The notes beneath the pieces are model-generated. The model was not told the DNA's origin. It made no database searches and saw only the letters and a program-made list of their open reading frames with translations. A DNA stretch of 64,000 nt from Bordetella parapertussis. GTDB taxonomy: Bacteria; Pseudomonadota; Gammaproteobacteria; Burkholderiales; Burkholderiaceae_B. The position numbers and the translations under genes were made by a program. The stretch's first letter is position 1, and every line of letters starts with the position of its first letter. Location: NCBI GenBank assembly GCA_945865935.1, contig CAMBFI010000001.1, positions 310,001-374,000 on the forward strand, in the 5' to 3' direction. This document shows, piece by piece, positions 44,830-55,299 of this stretch.

Positions 44830-46310
44830 ATTCCACCCAAGCAGACGTACTTCATTTCCATGAAGTCGTCCATGCCATAGACAGACCCTTCGCGGCCAAG
44901 CCCTGACTGCTTGACGCCGCCGAAGGGTGCCATTTCGTTAGAGATTAAGCCGGTATTGACACCGACCATCCCGTACTCGAGCGCTTCGGCGACGCGAAAG
45001 ATGCGGCCGATGTCGCGACTGTAAAAGTACGAAGCTAAACCGTAGTCTGTATTGTTCGCTAAGCGAATGACTTCGGCTTCGTCGGTGAATTTAACAACCG
45101 GTGCAACAGGGCCGAAAGTCTCTTCACGCATGCACAACATGTCTTCATGAATGTTGGCCAGCACAGTCGGTTGATAGAACCTTCCGCCACGGCTATGTGC
45201 GGCACCACCTATGACGACCTTGGCACCTTTTGCGATCGCGTCGGCTACATGCTCTTGCACCTTGGCGATTGCAGCATCGTCTATGAGCGGACCTGTGGTC
45301 ACTTTGTCTTCAAAGCCTTCTCCGACAGAGAGCGTTCCTGATACACGCGCAGCAAGCTTTTCAACGAAACTGTCATAGACTTTCGCATGAACGTAAAAGC
45401 GATTGGTGCAAACGCAGGTTTGGCCAGCGTTGCGATACTTCGAAATCATCGCGCCCTCGATAGCTGCGTCGAGATCAGCGTCTTCAAAGACAATAAAGGG
45501 CGCGTGACCGCCAAGCTCCAGAGACATTTTCTTGATACTTGAGGCACTTTGTTGCATCAGAATCCGACCAACAGGTGTGGATCCCGTGAAGGTGACTTTA
45601 CGAACGATAGGACTTGCACAAAGTACTTTGCCAATTGCGATGGAGTTTTCGCTGTCGGCCGTGATGATATTCAGTACTCCCGGTGGGATACCAGCTTGTT
45701 CAGCAAGCACGGCAAGCGCAAGCGCGGATAGTGGCGTTTGCTCCGCAGGCTTAAGTACGATCGTGCAACCCGCGGCAATGGCAGGCGCGACTTTTCGGGT
45801 GATCATCGCATTGGGAAAGTTCCAAGGCGTAATGGCCGCACAGACGCCGATCGGTTCGCGCAATACCAACATACGATTGGTCGCGAGTGGCGCAGAAATC
45901 GTGTCGCCCATGACGCGTTTGGCTTGCTCGGCAAACCACTCAACAAAGGAGGCTCCGTAGGCGATCTCGCCCTTGGCTTCAGCGAAGGGCTTGCCTTGCT
46001 CCAGCGTCATGATACGAGCCAGATCGTCCGTGTTGGCGATGATGAGGTCAAACCATTTACGCAGAATATTGGAGCGCTCTTTAGCAGTACGCGCGCGCCA
46101 TGCCGGGAATGCACGGCTTGCTGCCGCAATAGCCTGTTCAGCTTGTGTCGTGCCCAAGTTACTTACGTGCGCAATATTGCTTCCAGTGGCTGGGTTATCG
46201 ACCGCGAACTCGGCACTATCCGGCGCGTCTACCCACTTGCCATCGATATACGACTGTGTGCGGAGCAGCTCAGGGTTATTTAATTTCATCGGGAAAACTG
46301 CGCGATCCAT
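44826..46310 (-). CDS. gabD: NAD(P)-dependent succinate-semialdehyde dehydrogenase
   Basis: The 494-residue aldehyde dehydrogenase oxidises succinate semialdehyde to succinate, the last step of GABA breakdown, or a close analogue such as glutarate semialdehyde. Visible are AITPWNFPNAMITRK, KPAEQTPLSALALA, FTGSTPVGRIL, the active-site Glu in LELGGHAPFIVFEDAD and the catalytic Cys in NAGQTCVCTNRFYV. The Cys-Val-Cys arrangement is typical of GabD. I keep the ATG at 46310, which has AGGT upstream; a second ATG lies at 46289. No GABA transaminase gene is adjacent. Confidence 0.92.
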   Translation of the reverse strand: MDRAVFPMKLNNPELLRTQSYIDGKWVDAPDSAEFAVDNPATGSNIAHVSNLGTTQAEQAIAAASRAFPAWRARTAKERSNILRKWFDLIIANTDDLARIMTLEQGKPFAEAKGEIAYGASFVEWFAEQAKRVMGDTISAPLATNRMLVLREPIGVCAAITPWNFPNAMITRKVAPAIAAGCTIVLKPAEQTPLSALALAVLAEQAGIPPGVLNIITADSENSIAIGKVLCASPIVRKVTFTGSTPVGRILMQQSASSIKKMSLELGGHAPFIVFEDADLDAAIEGAMISKYRNAGQTCVCTNRFYVHAKVYDSFVEKLAARVSGTLSVGEGFEDKVTTGPLIDDAAIAKVQEHVADAIAKGAKVVIGGAAHSRGGRFYQPTVLANIHEDMLCMREETFGPVAPVVKFTDEAEVIRLANNTDYGLASYFYSRDIGRIFRVAEALEYGMVGVNTGLISNEMAPFGGVKQSGLGREGSVYGMDDFMEMKYVCLGGI

Positions 46311-46400
46311 GGTGTGACCTATTTGAATGATTAAGAGACGGTTTTAATTTACTGCCAAGCACGACAAGCGTGCTTGATTAAGCGCAAATGTCCATTGCCT

Positions 46401-47081
46401 TTATACGGGCTTATTCGGTTGTCGCTCGAGCAGATCAGGGTGCTGCGCAAAGAATATTTTGAAATGTTCGGTGATACGTGCTGGATCATCTTCAATAAAG
46501 AAGTGCATCGCATCTAGATTGTTGACCAACCCAGTTTGTTCGAGCTGTTGCTTGATCCAGTCCATTAAACCGCCCCAGAACGCGCGACCGACCAGAATGA
46601 CGGGCGCGGCTGGGATTTTTCCAGTTTGCATGAGTGTGACCGCTTCAAACAACTCATCAAGCGTGCCGAAACCACCTGGCAAAACGACATACCCTGCGCT
46701 ATGCATGAAAAAAGTCGATTTACGCGACACAAAGTGTTGAAAAGCCAGACTTGTCGTTAAATACTCGTTGCGTTTGGACTCCTTGGGTAAGGTGATGTGC
46801 AAGCCGACGCTTGTGCCACCGGCCTCAAAGGCCCCTTTGTTGGCCGCTTCCATGATGCCGGGGCCCCCACCTGCGATAATCGTAAAGCCTGCCTTGGCTA
46901 AATGAGCGGCGATGGTTTCACTCAGGGCAAAATAGGGTGAGTCACGTTTAATCCTTGCACTACCAAAAATGCTGATTGCGAGCCCGATCGAGGCTAAAGT
47001 CTCGGCGGCGTGCACCATCTCTGACATAATTTGGGTTGCCTGCTCAGTAATCGGCGAAACCAATTCTTTTTTGTAGCCCAT
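46401..47081 (-). CDS. LOG family protein (TIGR00730-type nucleoside 5'-monophosphate phosphoribohydrolase)
   Basis: The 226-residue Rossmann-fold protein has IFGSARI, IAGGGPGIMEAANKGAFEAGG and the active-site motif VLPGGFGTLDELFEAVTLMQTGK. LOG proteins hydrolyse cytokinin ribotides or other nucleoside monophosphates to the free base; many bacterial members act on AMP or similar. An N-terminal extension of about 30 residues precedes the core. Its ATG and that of polA overlap head to head in the four bases CATG (47079-47082), so the promoter for each gene must lie inside the other, or a downstream start is used here. Confidence 0.9.
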   Translation of the reverse strand: MGYKKELVSPITEQATQIMSEMVHAAETLASIGLAISIFGSARIKRDSPYFALSETIAAHLAKAGFTIIAGGGPGIMEAANKGAFEAGGTSVGLHITLPKESKRNEYLTTSLAFQHFVSRKSTFFMHSAGYVVLPGGFGTLDELFEAVTLMQTGKIPAAPVILVGRAFWGGLMDWIKQQLEQTGLVNNLDAMHFFIEDDPARITEHFKIFFAQHPDLLERQPNKPV

Positions 47082-49800
47082 GAAAAAAACCTTATTGCTA
47101 GTGGATGGATCGAGTTACCTCTATCGGGCGTTTCATGCCATGCCTGATTTGCGCAACGCGCAGGGAGAACCCACAGGTGCAATATACGGCGTAGTCAACA
47201 TGATGCGCAAACTGATCCAAGACTATCAGGCCGATTATGCGGCGTGCGTGTTTGATGTGAAGGGCAAGACCTTTCGCGACGACTTGTATCCCGAGTACAA
47301 ATCTCATCGCCCACCGATGCCCACTGAGCTCTCTAGTCAGATTGAACCCATCCATGCGGCAGTGCGTGCCTTGGGGTGGACGGTTTTGGGTGTGCAGGGT
47401 GTTGAAGCAGATGATGTGATTGGCACCTTAGCCCAATGGGCGACAACCCACGATGTGCATACGATCATCTCCACGGGCGACAAGGACCTAGCACAACTCG
47501 TGAATCCGCATGTCACCTTGGTCAATACGATGTCCGGTGAGCGACTGGATCCGCCCGCTGTTTATCAAAAATTTGGGGTGCCTCCTGAGCGTATCGTGGA
47601 CTACCTCATGCTTGTCGGGGACACGGTTGATAATGTGCCGGGAGTCCAGAAAGTAGGTCCTAAAACGGCGGCGAAATGGATTGAAGAGTATGGCTCCGTT
47701 GAGGCGTTGGTTGAGCGAGCCCAGGAAATTAAAGGCGTTGCCGGTGAAAATTTACGCGCGGCGATTAGTCAATTTCCTCTTACTCGCGAATTACTCACTG
47801 TAAAAATAGATTGTGATCTGACCACTGAGGTGCCTGAGATTTCTGTGCTGGCGCCTAGGCCACCGCATCGGGACGAATTAATTGCCTTGTTCGAACGCTA
47901 TGGTTTTCGATCCTGGCTGCGAGACTTAACCGGGGAGGAGTCTCGCGTTCCCGCGGGCGATACGCGTGTTGCCCCTGAGGCTGCGCGCCCACAGGCGCCG
48001 GCACACACACAATACGAAATGGTGACGGACTGGGATGGTTTGCAAAGCTGGCTTGACCGTGCGCGTGCCGCGCCTTGCGTGGCGTTAGACACAGAGACAA
48101 CGTCGCTCGAGCCTATGCTGGCTCGGCTAGTTGGGATTTCGCTATGCATTGCGCCCGGACAAGCTTGTTATATCCCTGTTGCGCACCGCGGGTCACAGGC
48201 GCAAGATCAGTTACCACGCAGCGAAGTACTCGCCAAAATGAAGACCTGGCTCCAGGACCCGACACCCACCAAACTATTGCATCACGCGAAGTACGACACA
48301 CACATCTTTGCGAATGAAGGGATTGATCTGCAAGGTGTTGCGCACGACACGATGTTGCAAGCGTATGTGCTGGAGTCTCACCGTGGCGTAGGCTTGGATG
48401 AGTTGGGACAGCGCTATTTGGGCGTGAAGGGCGTCACCTTTGAGGAATTGTGCGGCAAGGGTGCGCATCAAATCTGCTTTGATGAGGTGGACCTGGAACG
48501 CGCGACACAATATGCCTGCGAAGACGCAGATTTCACCATGCGTTTGCATGACGTGCTGCGCCCACAGGTCAAAAACGATGCGCGACTCGAGTTTGTCTAT
48601 CAGCTCGAAATGAAAGTGTCCCGCGTGTTGTTTGAAATCGAACGCACGGGTGTCAAGATCGACTCGGCCGAGCTGGGGCGCCAGAGCCACGTGCTTGGAC
48701 AAGAGATGCTGGAGCTTGAGCAACGCGCCTACACCTTGGCGGGGCAACCCTTTAATTTAAATTCCCCCAAGCAGTTGGGCGAGATACTTTTCGGGAAGAT
48801 GCAATTACCTGTTGTACGGAAGACGGCAGGAGGTGCACCCTCGACTGACGAGGAGGTGTTGACCAAACTCGCAGAGGACTACCCACTGCCTAAAGTATTA
48901 CTCGAATACAGAGGTTTGGCCAAACTCAAGTCGACTTACACCGACAAATTACCCCGCATGGTGAACGCGGCGACTGGCAGGGTACATACCCACTATGCAC
49001 AGGCCGCAGTGATTACGGGTCGACTGGCGTCATCCGAACCTAATTTACAAAATATTCCTGTGCGCTCTGAGGCGGGACGACGCGTGCGCGAGGCCTTTGT
49101 GGCAAGTGCAGGCGTCATCGTCTCCGCAGACTATTCGCAAATTGAATTGCGTGTGATGGCCCATGTATCGAATGATGCGAATCTGCAGCGGGCGTTTGCT
49201 GCTGGCGAGGATATCCATCGCGCCACGGCCTCTGAGGTGTTTGGTGTCAGTCTGACGGACGTGTCGACAGATCAGCGCCGGGCGGCGAAGGCCATTAACT
49301 TTGGTCTGATTTACGGAATGGGTGCGTTTGGCTTGGCAAGTAATCTAGGTATTACGCGCGATGCGGCACAGTCTTATATCGATCGATACTTTGCGCGGTA
49401 TCCTGGCGTGGCGCAGTACATGGCCGAGACGCGTACACTGGCTCACGCTCAAGGCTATGTTGAAACAGTGTTTGGTAGACGTTTATGGCTGGCCGACATC
49501 AACGCTGCCGGTGCCAGACGAGCAGGTGCTGAGCGCGCGGCCATTAATGCGCCGATGCAAGGCACCGCTGCAGACTTAATCAAGCTGGCGATGGTTGCTG
49601 TGCAGAATTGGTTGAACTCGGAACGGTTAGAAACCAAGATGGTGATGCAAGTGCACGACGAGTTGGTACTGGATGTGCCGATCAATGAGCTTGATCAGAT
49701 TAGAGCCAAACTGCCTGAACTCATGTGCGATGTAGCTGCGTTAAAGGTCCCACTCGTTGCAGAAGTCGGAGTGGGACCTAATTGGGAGCAAGCGCATTGA
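47080..49800 (+). CDS. polA: DNA polymerase I
   Basis: The 906-residue enzyme keeps all three activities. The 5'-3' exonuclease covers residues 1-290 (LLVDGSSYLYRAFHAM, QGVEADDVIGTLA, STGDKDLAQLV). The 3'-5' proofreading domain, about 315-500, has an intact DxE in ALDTETTSLEP and a YACEDADFTMRL segment. The polymerase domain has TGRLASSEPNLQNIPVRSE (motif A region follows as DYSQIELRVMAH), the O-helix RRAAKAINFGLIYGMG, and motif C VHDELVLDVP. No strong ribosome binding site precedes the ATG, which overlaps the divergent LOG start. It is convergent with htpX, 3 bp apart. Confidence 0.97.
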   Translation: MKKTLLLVDGSSYLYRAFHAMPDLRNAQGEPTGAIYGVVNMMRKLIQDYQADYAACVFDVKGKTFRDDLYPEYKSHRPPMPTELSSQIEPIHAAVRALGWTVLGVQGVEADDVIGTLAQWATTHDVHTIISTGDKDLAQLVNPHVTLVNTMSGERLDPPAVYQKFGVPPERIVDYLMLVGDTVDNVPGVQKVGPKTAAKWIEEYGSVEALVERAQEIKGVAGENLRAAISQFPLTRELLTVKIDCDLTTEVPEISVLAPRPPHRDELIALFERYGFRSWLRDLTGEESRVPAGDTRVAPEAARPQAPAHTQYEMVTDWDGLQSWLDRARAAPCVALDTETTSLEPMLARLVGISLCIAPGQACYIPVAHRGSQAQDQLPRSEVLAKMKTWLQDPTPTKLLHHAKYDTHIFANEGIDLQGVAHDTMLQAYVLESHRGVGLDELGQRYLGVKGVTFEELCGKGAHQICFDEVDLERATQYACEDADFTMRLHDVLRPQVKNDARLEFVYQLEMKVSRVLFEIERTGVKIDSAELGRQSHVLGQEMLELEQRAYTLAGQPFNLNSPKQLGEILFGKMQLPVVRKTAGGAPSTDEEVLTKLAEDYPLPKVLLEYRGLAKLKSTYTDKLPRMVNAATGRVHTHYAQAAVITGRLASSEPNLQNIPVRSEAGRRVREAFVASAGVIVSADYSQIELRVMAHVSNDANLQRAFAAGEDIHRATASEVFGVSLTDVSTDQRRAAKAINFGLIYGMGAFGLASNLGITRDAAQSYIDRYFARYPGVAQYMAETRTLAHAQGYVETVFGRRLWLADINAAGARRAGAERAAINAPMQGTAADLIKLAMVAVQNWLNSERLETKMVMQVHDELVLDVPINELDQIRAKLPELMCDVAALKVPLVAEVGVGPNWEQAH

Positions 49801-49803
49801 TGC

Positions 49804-50685
49804 TTAATTGATACGCATGTTTTGCAAGGCGTGAATCCGCGCATTGATGGGCGGATGTGTTGCGAACATTGCCCCCAATCCGCCACCGCCTGCAATGCCT
49901 GAGGCCTCAAAGCTTTTTGGTAACACGCCAGGGGTAATTCCACCTAAGCGTGCCAGGGCGCGGATCATGGGTTCGCGTGAACTCATTAACGTAGCGGAGC
50001 CAGCATCGGCACGATACTCGCGCTGGCGTGAGAACCACGCCACGATCAAGCTTGCCACGATTCCGAACGCGATTTCACACACAATGACCGTTGCGTAATA
50101 GCCCAAGCCCATGCCGCGCTCGTTTTTGAGTACGACGCGATCAACAAAGTAACCGACCACGCGGGCGAGAAAAACCACAAAGGTGTTGACCACACCTTGG
50201 ATCAGCGCCAGGGTGACCATGTCCCCGTTCGCGATGTGGGCGACTTCGTGCGCCAGTACCGCCGAGATCTCTTCCTCAGTCATGCTTTCGAGCAGACCCG
50301 TCGAAACCGCGACCAGCGAATTATTTTTAAATGCACCCGTTGCGAAGGCGTTTGGTTCACCTTCATAGATGGCCACCTCGGGGCGACCAATGCCAGCGCG
50401 GTCGGCGAGCTGGTGCACGGTGTCGACCAGCCAAGATTCGCGAGGACCGCCCGGGGCCTGCGGATCGATGATCTGGGCACCGGTACTCCATTTCGCCATG
50501 GGCTTGCTGATGAGCAGCGAAATAAACGAGCCGGTGAAGCCGACGATCAAGGAAAATATCAGTAGCATCGGGAGGTTTAAGCCCTGCTCGGTCATGAAGC
50601 GGTTAACGCCCAGGATGCTCAGCGTAGCGCTTAGCACCAGCATGACAGCGAGGTTAGTCACTAAGAAGAGGATGATTCGTTTCAT
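49804..50685 (-). CDS. htpX: membrane zinc metalloprotease HtpX
   Basis: HtpX is an inner-membrane M48 protease that degrades misfolded membrane proteins together with FtsH. The 293-residue protein has two N-terminal membrane segments (about 5-25 and 35-60), the zinc-binding [13 protein letters not shown] with HExxH, two further hydrophobic segments (about 155-215), and the third ligand region [10 protein letters not shown]. The ending [12 protein letters not shown] is typical. Length matches E. coli HtpX. It stands alone, convergent with polA. Confidence 0.96.
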   Translation of the reverse strand: MKRIILFLVTNLAVMLVLSATLSILGVNRFMTEQGLNLPMLLIFSLIVGFTGSFISLLISKPMAKWSTGAQIIDPQAPGGPRESWLVDTVHQLADRAGIGRPEVAIYEGEPNAFATGAFKNNSLVAVSTGLLESMTEEEISAVLAHEVAHIANGDMVTLALIQGVVNTFVVFLARVVGYFVDRVVLKNERGMGLGYYATVIVCEIAFGIVASLIVAWFSRQREYRADAGSATLMSSREPMIRALARLGGITPGVLPKSFEASGIAGGGGLGAMFATHPPINARIHALQNMRIN

Positions 50686-50784
50686 GATCTCAAATTAAAA
50701 GTTAAACACACAAAGATGGCAGGGATATGGTCGACGTCGAGCATATATTTTAGTCTCGGTTGCGCGATCATATCCCTTGGATGC

Positions 50785-51951
50785 TCAGTCTGGCAAAGAG
50801 TTCCCTGGGCGTGCGGCTAAGCTTTTGCGATACCACTCATGGAAATGCTGCATGCCATCTTCCATGGGGGACTGGTAGGGGCCTGTTTCGTCTACACCTC
50901 TGTTGAGCAGCGCGAGGCGCCCGGCATCCATACGTTCTGCGATTTCGTCGTCCTCGATCGCGGTTTCCATATAGGCTTCGCGTTGGGCTTCGACGAACTC
51001 TCGTTCAAAGAGTGCGATTTCTTCCGGATAATAAAATTCAACAATGTTGACTGTTTCTTGCGGCGACTTCGGGTAAAGCGTGGACAGCACGAGAACGTGC
51101 GGGTAGAGCTCGATCATATGCGTGGGAAAGTACGTCACCCAAACCGCGCCGAAATCGGGCGCCTGGCCGTGCCGGAACTGCATGAGCTTGTCATGCCAAA
51201 CCTTGTAGGCAGGCGAGCCAGGTTGCGACAGTGCTTGATGCACGCCGACCCGTTGCATGCTGTATTGGTCGGTGAACTCCCAGGACAAATCATCGCAAGT
51301 GACAAAATGCCCTAAGCCCGGATGGAAGGGGGCGACGTGGTAGTCCTCGAGGTAAACCTCGATAAAAGTTTTCCAGTTGTAATTGCACTGGTGGACCTCT
51401 ACGTGATCCAGCACGTAGTCAGAAAAGTCGAACTCAGGGCGCGCAAAGAGTTTGCCGATGTCTGCCGAAGGGTTGCGCGGGCCTTCAAACAGCAGGCCAT
51501 GGCAGTTTTTGACCGGGAAACGTTCAAGGTTCAGGCAAGGCTTGTCGTCAAACTGCGGAGCGCCTAGCAGGCCGCCTTGTTTGTCGTAGGTCCAGCGGTG
51601 AAGCGGGCAGACAATATTTCCACCAGTACCCACAAGATTGCCATGGGTATTAGTATGGCCAGACACATCGCCGGTTTTACCCCCCAGCATCAGCGCCTGT
51701 CGGTGCCGGCAGACGTTTGATAGGAGTTCAACGCCAGATTCGGAGCGAACGAGTACCCGCCCATTATTTTCATGGGACAACGTACGCCAGTCTCCCGGGT
51801 GGGGCACACTCTTTTGGTGCCCAACATAGAGGGAGGACTGTTTGAAAATACTCGCTTGCTCGCGGGCAAACAGCGCGGGATCAAAGTACGCGCTAACGCC
51901 TAATTGTGTACGAGCGGGCGCCAAATGCGCCATCCGACCAATGTCGGTCAT
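50785..51951 (-). CDS. Rieske-type aromatic ring-hydroxylating oxygenase alpha subunit family protein with enlarged Rieske loop
   Basis: The 388-residue protein has an N-terminal Rieske domain and a C-terminal catalytic domain. The [2Fe-2S] ligands are C81-R-H83 and C115-P-L-H118, but 31 residues separate the two halves where 15-17 are usual; the extra part is rich in Gly, Thr, His and Asn. The mononuclear iron site is visible in EDYHVAPFHPG. I start at ATG 51951, which has GGAGGG four bases upstream; the longer frame to 52080 has no such signal. No beta subunit, ferredoxin or reductase is adjacent, as in homomeric Rieske oxygenases. The substrate is unknown. Confidence 0.85.
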   Translation of the reverse strand: MTDIGRMAHLAPARTQLGVSAYFDPALFAREQASIFKQSSLYVGHQKSVPHPGDWRTLSHENNGRVLVRSESGVELLSNVCRHRQALMLGGKTGDVSGHTNTHGNLVGTGGNIVCPLHRWTYDKQGGLLGAPQFDDKPCLNLERFPVKNCHGLLFEGPRNPSADIGKLFARPEFDFSDYVLDHVEVHQCNYNWKTFIEVYLEDYHVAPFHPGLGHFVTCDDLSWEFTDQYSMQRVGVHQALSQPGSPAYKVWHDKLMQFRHGQAPDFGAVWVTYFPTHMIELYPHVLVLSTLYPKSPQETVNIVEFYYPEEIALFEREFVEAQREAYMETAIEDDEIAERMDAGRLALLNRGVDETGPYQSPMEDGMQHFHEWYRKSLAARPGNSLPD

Positions 51952-52137
51952 GGTTCCCTCCGCACGGATAAAAATGCCAGAACGGACATCACCGTGCTGG
52001 CGCGAAGAAAAATCGGATTGGCCGATCACCATAAAAAACGATTGTACCCCAAGGGTAGGGCGGGCGATGTTCTCGTACAATAGATAGCCTGCCTGTTGTC
52101 AGGTTTGTCGTTAACCCAGCCCCAAACGGAGTTTTGC

Positions 52138-52422
52138 TTGCCCAAAGTTAACAAATCTGTGGCCGATCTACCGCCTGGCCGCGAGGATCTCGATCCGACT
52201 TTGCCGCAAGACTTTGAAACGGCCTTGTTGCAGCTCGAGGCGCTCGTGGCCTCCATGGAGTCTGGTGAGTTGCCGCTCGAAGAATCTCTGGCCGCTTATC
52301 GCCGTGGGGTTGCTTTAACGCGTATCTGCCAAGAGCGTTTGGCGCAAGCCGAGCAGCAGGTCAAGGTCTTAGAAGCCGGCATGCTCAAGCCCTTTGAGGG
52401 ACTGGATCGCGAAGCGTCATGA
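52138..52422 (+). CDS. xseB: exodeoxyribonuclease VII small subunit
   Basis: XseB partners XseA in exonuclease VII, which degrades single-stranded DNA. The 94-residue product is small and helical, with [33 protein letters not shown], the whole family signature, then a basic helix. I prefer the TTG at 52138 with GGAG six bases upstream; a TTG further back at 52096 and a GTG about 20 bases downstream are alternatives. The stop overlaps the ispA start as ATGA. The xseB-ispA-dxs order is common in proteobacteria. xseA is not in the window. Confidence 0.92.
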   Translation: MPKVNKSVADLPPGREDLDPTLPQDFETALLQLEALVASMESGELPLEESLAAYRRGVALTRICQERLAQAEQQVKVLEAGMLKPFEGLDREAS

Positions 52423-53333
52423 TAGCGACGGAAAGCGCCTTAACGGATTGGCTCGCTGAGCGTGCGCAACATATCGAGCAGGTTCTCGAGCGTTTGCTAC
52501 CACCCGATAATCAGGTGCCGGCGCGATTGCATCAGGCAATGCGCTATGCGGTGCTCGGCGGAGGAAAACGGGTTCGTGCAGCCTTGGTCTACGCAGCGGG
52601 CAATGCCTGTGTGCGTCCCAACACAGCAACGAGCGCGATGAATGAATCTCTCGACCGCGCTGCGGCGGCAGTCGAACTCGTCCATGCCTACTCTTTAGTG
52701 CACGACGACTTGCCGTGCATGGATGATGACATGTTGCGCCGCGGTCGCCCAACCTTACATGTGCAGTACGACGAAGCCACGGCGCTGTTGGCGGGCGATG
52801 CGCTGCAGCCACTGGCCTTTGACTTGTTAGCCCAAATGCCCTTGGCCCCTGAGACTGTGGTCAAAGCGACGCGCATGCTGGCACAAGCGGCGGGAAGCCT
52901 GGGCATGGCAGGCGGGCAGGCCATTGACTTGGCGAGTGTAGGTAAAACCTTGTCGCAACAAGAACTACAACAGATGCACTTGCTTAAAACGGGCGCGCTG
53001 CTTGCCGCCAGTGTGAAGCTAGGCGGACTTGTGGCCGGCGCGCATGCGTTGCAAGAGCGCTGCCTCGACGAATACGCCAGTGCGATTGGCTTGGCGTTTC
53101 AAGTGGTGGACGATGTGCTGGATGTGACGACTGACACGGCTGTGCTTGGTAAAACGGCTGGCAAGGATGCCGCAGCAAACAAGCCCACGTACGTGACCTT
53201 GATGGGACTGGAGGGCGCGCAGTCCTTAGCAACGTCGTTGCATCGGACGGCTCGCCAAGCGTTGTTACCGTTGGGTGATACGACCAGTTTGTTAGGTGGC
53301 CTGGCAGACTTTATTGTGTTGCGCGATCACTAA
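52419..53333 (+). CDS. ispA: farnesyl diphosphate synthase (polyprenyl synthetase)
   Basis: The enzyme condenses DMAPP and two IPP to farnesyl diphosphate for quinones, undecaprenyl phosphate and other terpenoids. The 304-residue protein has [10 protein letters not shown], the first Asp-rich motif [17 protein letters not shown] with the CLD-type insertion, KTGALLAAS, and the second Asp-rich motif [11 protein letters not shown]. The small residues around the first motif agree with a C15 product. It is coupled to xseB (ATGA) and followed by dxs 19 bp later, linking the last and first parts of isoprenoid synthesis in one operon. Confidence 0.95.
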   Translation: MIATESALTDWLAERAQHIEQVLERLLPPDNQVPARLHQAMRYAVLGGGKRVRAALVYAAGNACVRPNTATSAMNESLDRAAAAVELVHAYSLVHDDLPCMDDDMLRRGRPTLHVQYDEATALLAGDALQPLAFDLLAQMPLAPETVVKATRMLAQAAGSLGMAGGQAIDLASVGKTLSQQELQQMHLLKTGALLAASVKLGGLVAGAHALQERCLDEYASAIGLAFQVVDDVLDVTTDTAVLGKTAGKDAAANKPTYVTLMGLEGAQSLATSLHRTARQALLPLGDTTSLLGGLADFIVLRDH

Positions 53334-53352
53334 TTGTTGTGATCCGATACGT

Positions 53353-55224
53353 ATGAACTCATTGAACACTATGTCAACAGATTTACTAAATAGCATTCAC
53401 AGTCCAGCCGACATGAAGGGGCTGGATCGACGCAGCCTGAAGCAATTAGCGGACGAGCTACGCGGATTTGTATTGCAGTCGGTCTCGCGCACGGGCGGCC
53501 ATCTTTCTTCGAACCTCGGAACGGTGGAGCTAACAGTCGCCTTGCATCATGTTTACGACACACCGCATGACCGCATCATCTGGGACGTTGGTCATCAGTC
53601 CTATCCACATAAGATTTTGACGGGTCGTAAAGAGCAGATGGGTGGGTTGCGTCAGTTTGGCGGCATCTCTGGTTTTCCAAAGCGCAGCGAATCCGAGTAC
53701 GACGCCTTTGGTACCGCGCATTCGTCGACCTCGATCTCTGCTGCACTTGGCATGGCGGTCGCGTCTCGAAATGCTGGGGTCTCACGCCAGCATATTGCAG
53801 TCATCGGTGATGGTGCGATGTCAGCCGGTATGGCGTTTGAAGCCATGAACAATGCTGGCGTCACACCCGATATCAATTTACTCGTGATTTTGAACGACAA
53901 CGATATGTCGATTTCGCCGCCCGTCGGTGCGCTGAATCGTTATTTTGCACGACTCATGTCTGGTCAGTTTTATGCTGCAGCCAAAAATATGGGGCGAGCA
54001 GTGCTGCAACATGTGCCGCCTGTGCTTGAGTTGGCACGTCGCTTTGAGGAGCATGCGAAGGGGATGGTGACTCCCGCTACGCTGTTTGAAGAAATGGGCT
54101 TTAACTATGTTGGGCCCATTGATGGACATGACCTCGACGCCTTGGTCCCAACGCTACAAAATATGCGTGCCTTGAAAGGGCCGCAGTTTTTACATGTCGT
54201 GACCAAAAAAGGGCAGGGTTACAAACTGGCCGAGGCGGATCCTGTTCTTTATCACGGCCCCGGAAAGTTTGATCCGGCCGTCGGCATTCAAAAGCCCGCG
54301 GCAGCACCCAAAACAACCTTTACGCAGGTCTTTGGAACCTGGTTGTGTGATATGGCCGAGCACGACCCAAGGCTCACGGGTGTGACGCCTGCGATGCGCG
54401 AAGGCAGCGGCATGGTGGCGTTTGAAAAACGCTTCCCCAAGCGCTACTTTGACGTGGGCATTGCTGAGCAACACGCAGTGACCTTTGCGGCAGGCCTAGC
54501 CTGTGAAGGTCAGAAACCGGTTGTGGCGATCTACTCTACGTTTTTGCAGCGCGGCTATGACCAGTTAATCCACGACGTAGCCTTGCAGAATCTAGATGTC
54601 ACCTTTGCATTGGATCGCGCGGGTTTGGTGGGGGCGGATGGCGCGACGCACGCTGGAAACTATGACATCGCCTTTCTGCGCTGCATCCCGAATATGGTGG
54701 TGGCGACTCCTTCAGATGAAAACGAGACCCGACTATTGCTGACGACCTGTTATCAGCATCCAGGTCCAGCCTCGGTGAGATATCCGAGAGGATCAGGTGC
54801 GGGGGCGGCGATCAGCGCCGGTTTAGATACCGTCCCCGTCGGACGCGGGATTGTGCGTCGTCAGGGTAAGGATTTGGCCCTGTTAGTGTTTGGTACCTTA
54901 CTACCTGCGGCACTAAAGGTTGCTGAGGCTCTGGATCTAACGGTTGTGGATATGCGTTTCGTCAAGCCGCTTGACGCGGAGCTAGTGCGACAGATGGCGG
55001 CAGAGCATCGTGGCTTGGTCACGCTTGAAGAGGGCGCGATCATGGGCGGTGCAGGAAGTGCGGTGACGGAGTTTTTGAATACGGCCGGGCTGACATGTCC
55101 TGTTCTTCAGTTGGGCTTGCCGGATCGATTTATCGATCACGGGGAGCAGGGGGCTTTGCTAGCGGGCGTTGGTTTGGATGCCGCCGGAATTGAGCGGAGC
55201 ATTCGGGCGCGCTTCATCCCTTGA
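53353..55224 (+). CDS. dxs: 1-deoxy-D-xylulose-5-phosphate synthase
   Basis: DXS condenses pyruvate and glyceraldehyde-3-phosphate with thiamine diphosphate, the first step of the MEP pathway. The 623-residue protein has [33 protein letters not shown], the thiamine-binding [18 protein letters not shown], then [17 protein letters not shown] and [15 protein letters not shown]. Size matches E. coli Dxs. I chose ATG 53353; the second ATG at 53371 is also possible, as neither has a strong binding site. It is in operon with xseB and ispA. Confidence 0.96.
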   Translation: MNSLNTMSTDLLNSIHSPADMKGLDRRSLKQLADELRGFVLQSVSRTGGHLSSNLGTVELTVALHHVYDTPHDRIIWDVGHQSYPHKILTGRKEQMGGLRQFGGISGFPKRSESEYDAFGTAHSSTSISAALGMAVASRNAGVSRQHIAVIGDGAMSAGMAFEAMNNAGVTPDINLLVILNDNDMSISPPVGALNRYFARLMSGQFYAAAKNMGRAVLQHVPPVLELARRFEEHAKGMVTPATLFEEMGFNYVGPIDGHDLDALVPTLQNMRALKGPQFLHVVTKKGQGYKLAEADPVLYHGPGKFDPAVGIQKPAAAPKTTFTQVFGTWLCDMAEHDPRLTGVTPAMREGSGMVAFEKRFPKRYFDVGIAEQHAVTFAAGLACEGQKPVVAIYSTFLQRGYDQLIHDVALQNLDVTFALDRAGLVGADGATHAGNYDIAFLRCIPNMVVATPSDENETRLLLTTCYQHPGPASVRYPRGSGAGAAISAGLDTVPVGRGIVRRQGKDLALLVFGTLLPAALKVAEALDLTVVDMRFVKPLDAELVRQMAAEHRGLVTLEEGAIMGGAGSAVTEFLNTAGLTCPVLQLGLPDRFIDHGEQGALLAGVGLDAAGIERSIRARFIP

Positions 55225-55251
55225 TTTGCGTTTTACGTGTAAATACGCGAA

Positions 55252-55299
55252 AATAATAGACTTTCTTGCCCGACCAGCCAATGTTTGGCCATGGCGGGC
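55252..55299 (+). promoter_or_regulatory. rpsF leader with strong imperfect hairpin, candidate S6:S18 autoregulatory element
   Basis: A -10-like AATAAT (55252-55257) is followed by a three-part hairpin at 55268-55299: GCCCG/CGGGC, CCA/TGG and GCCAA/TTGGC with a TGT loop and unpaired A and CA between the parts. Many bacteria have an rpsF leader RNA bound by the S6-S18 dimer; position and stem fit, but I cannot confirm the conserved binding loop by eye. Confidence 0.4.

Noticed and set aside
46357-46375. Inverted repeat AAGCACG-N5-CGTGCTT between gabD and the LOG gene, possible terminator
   Set aside because: The stem is only 7 bp and no T run follows on either strand.
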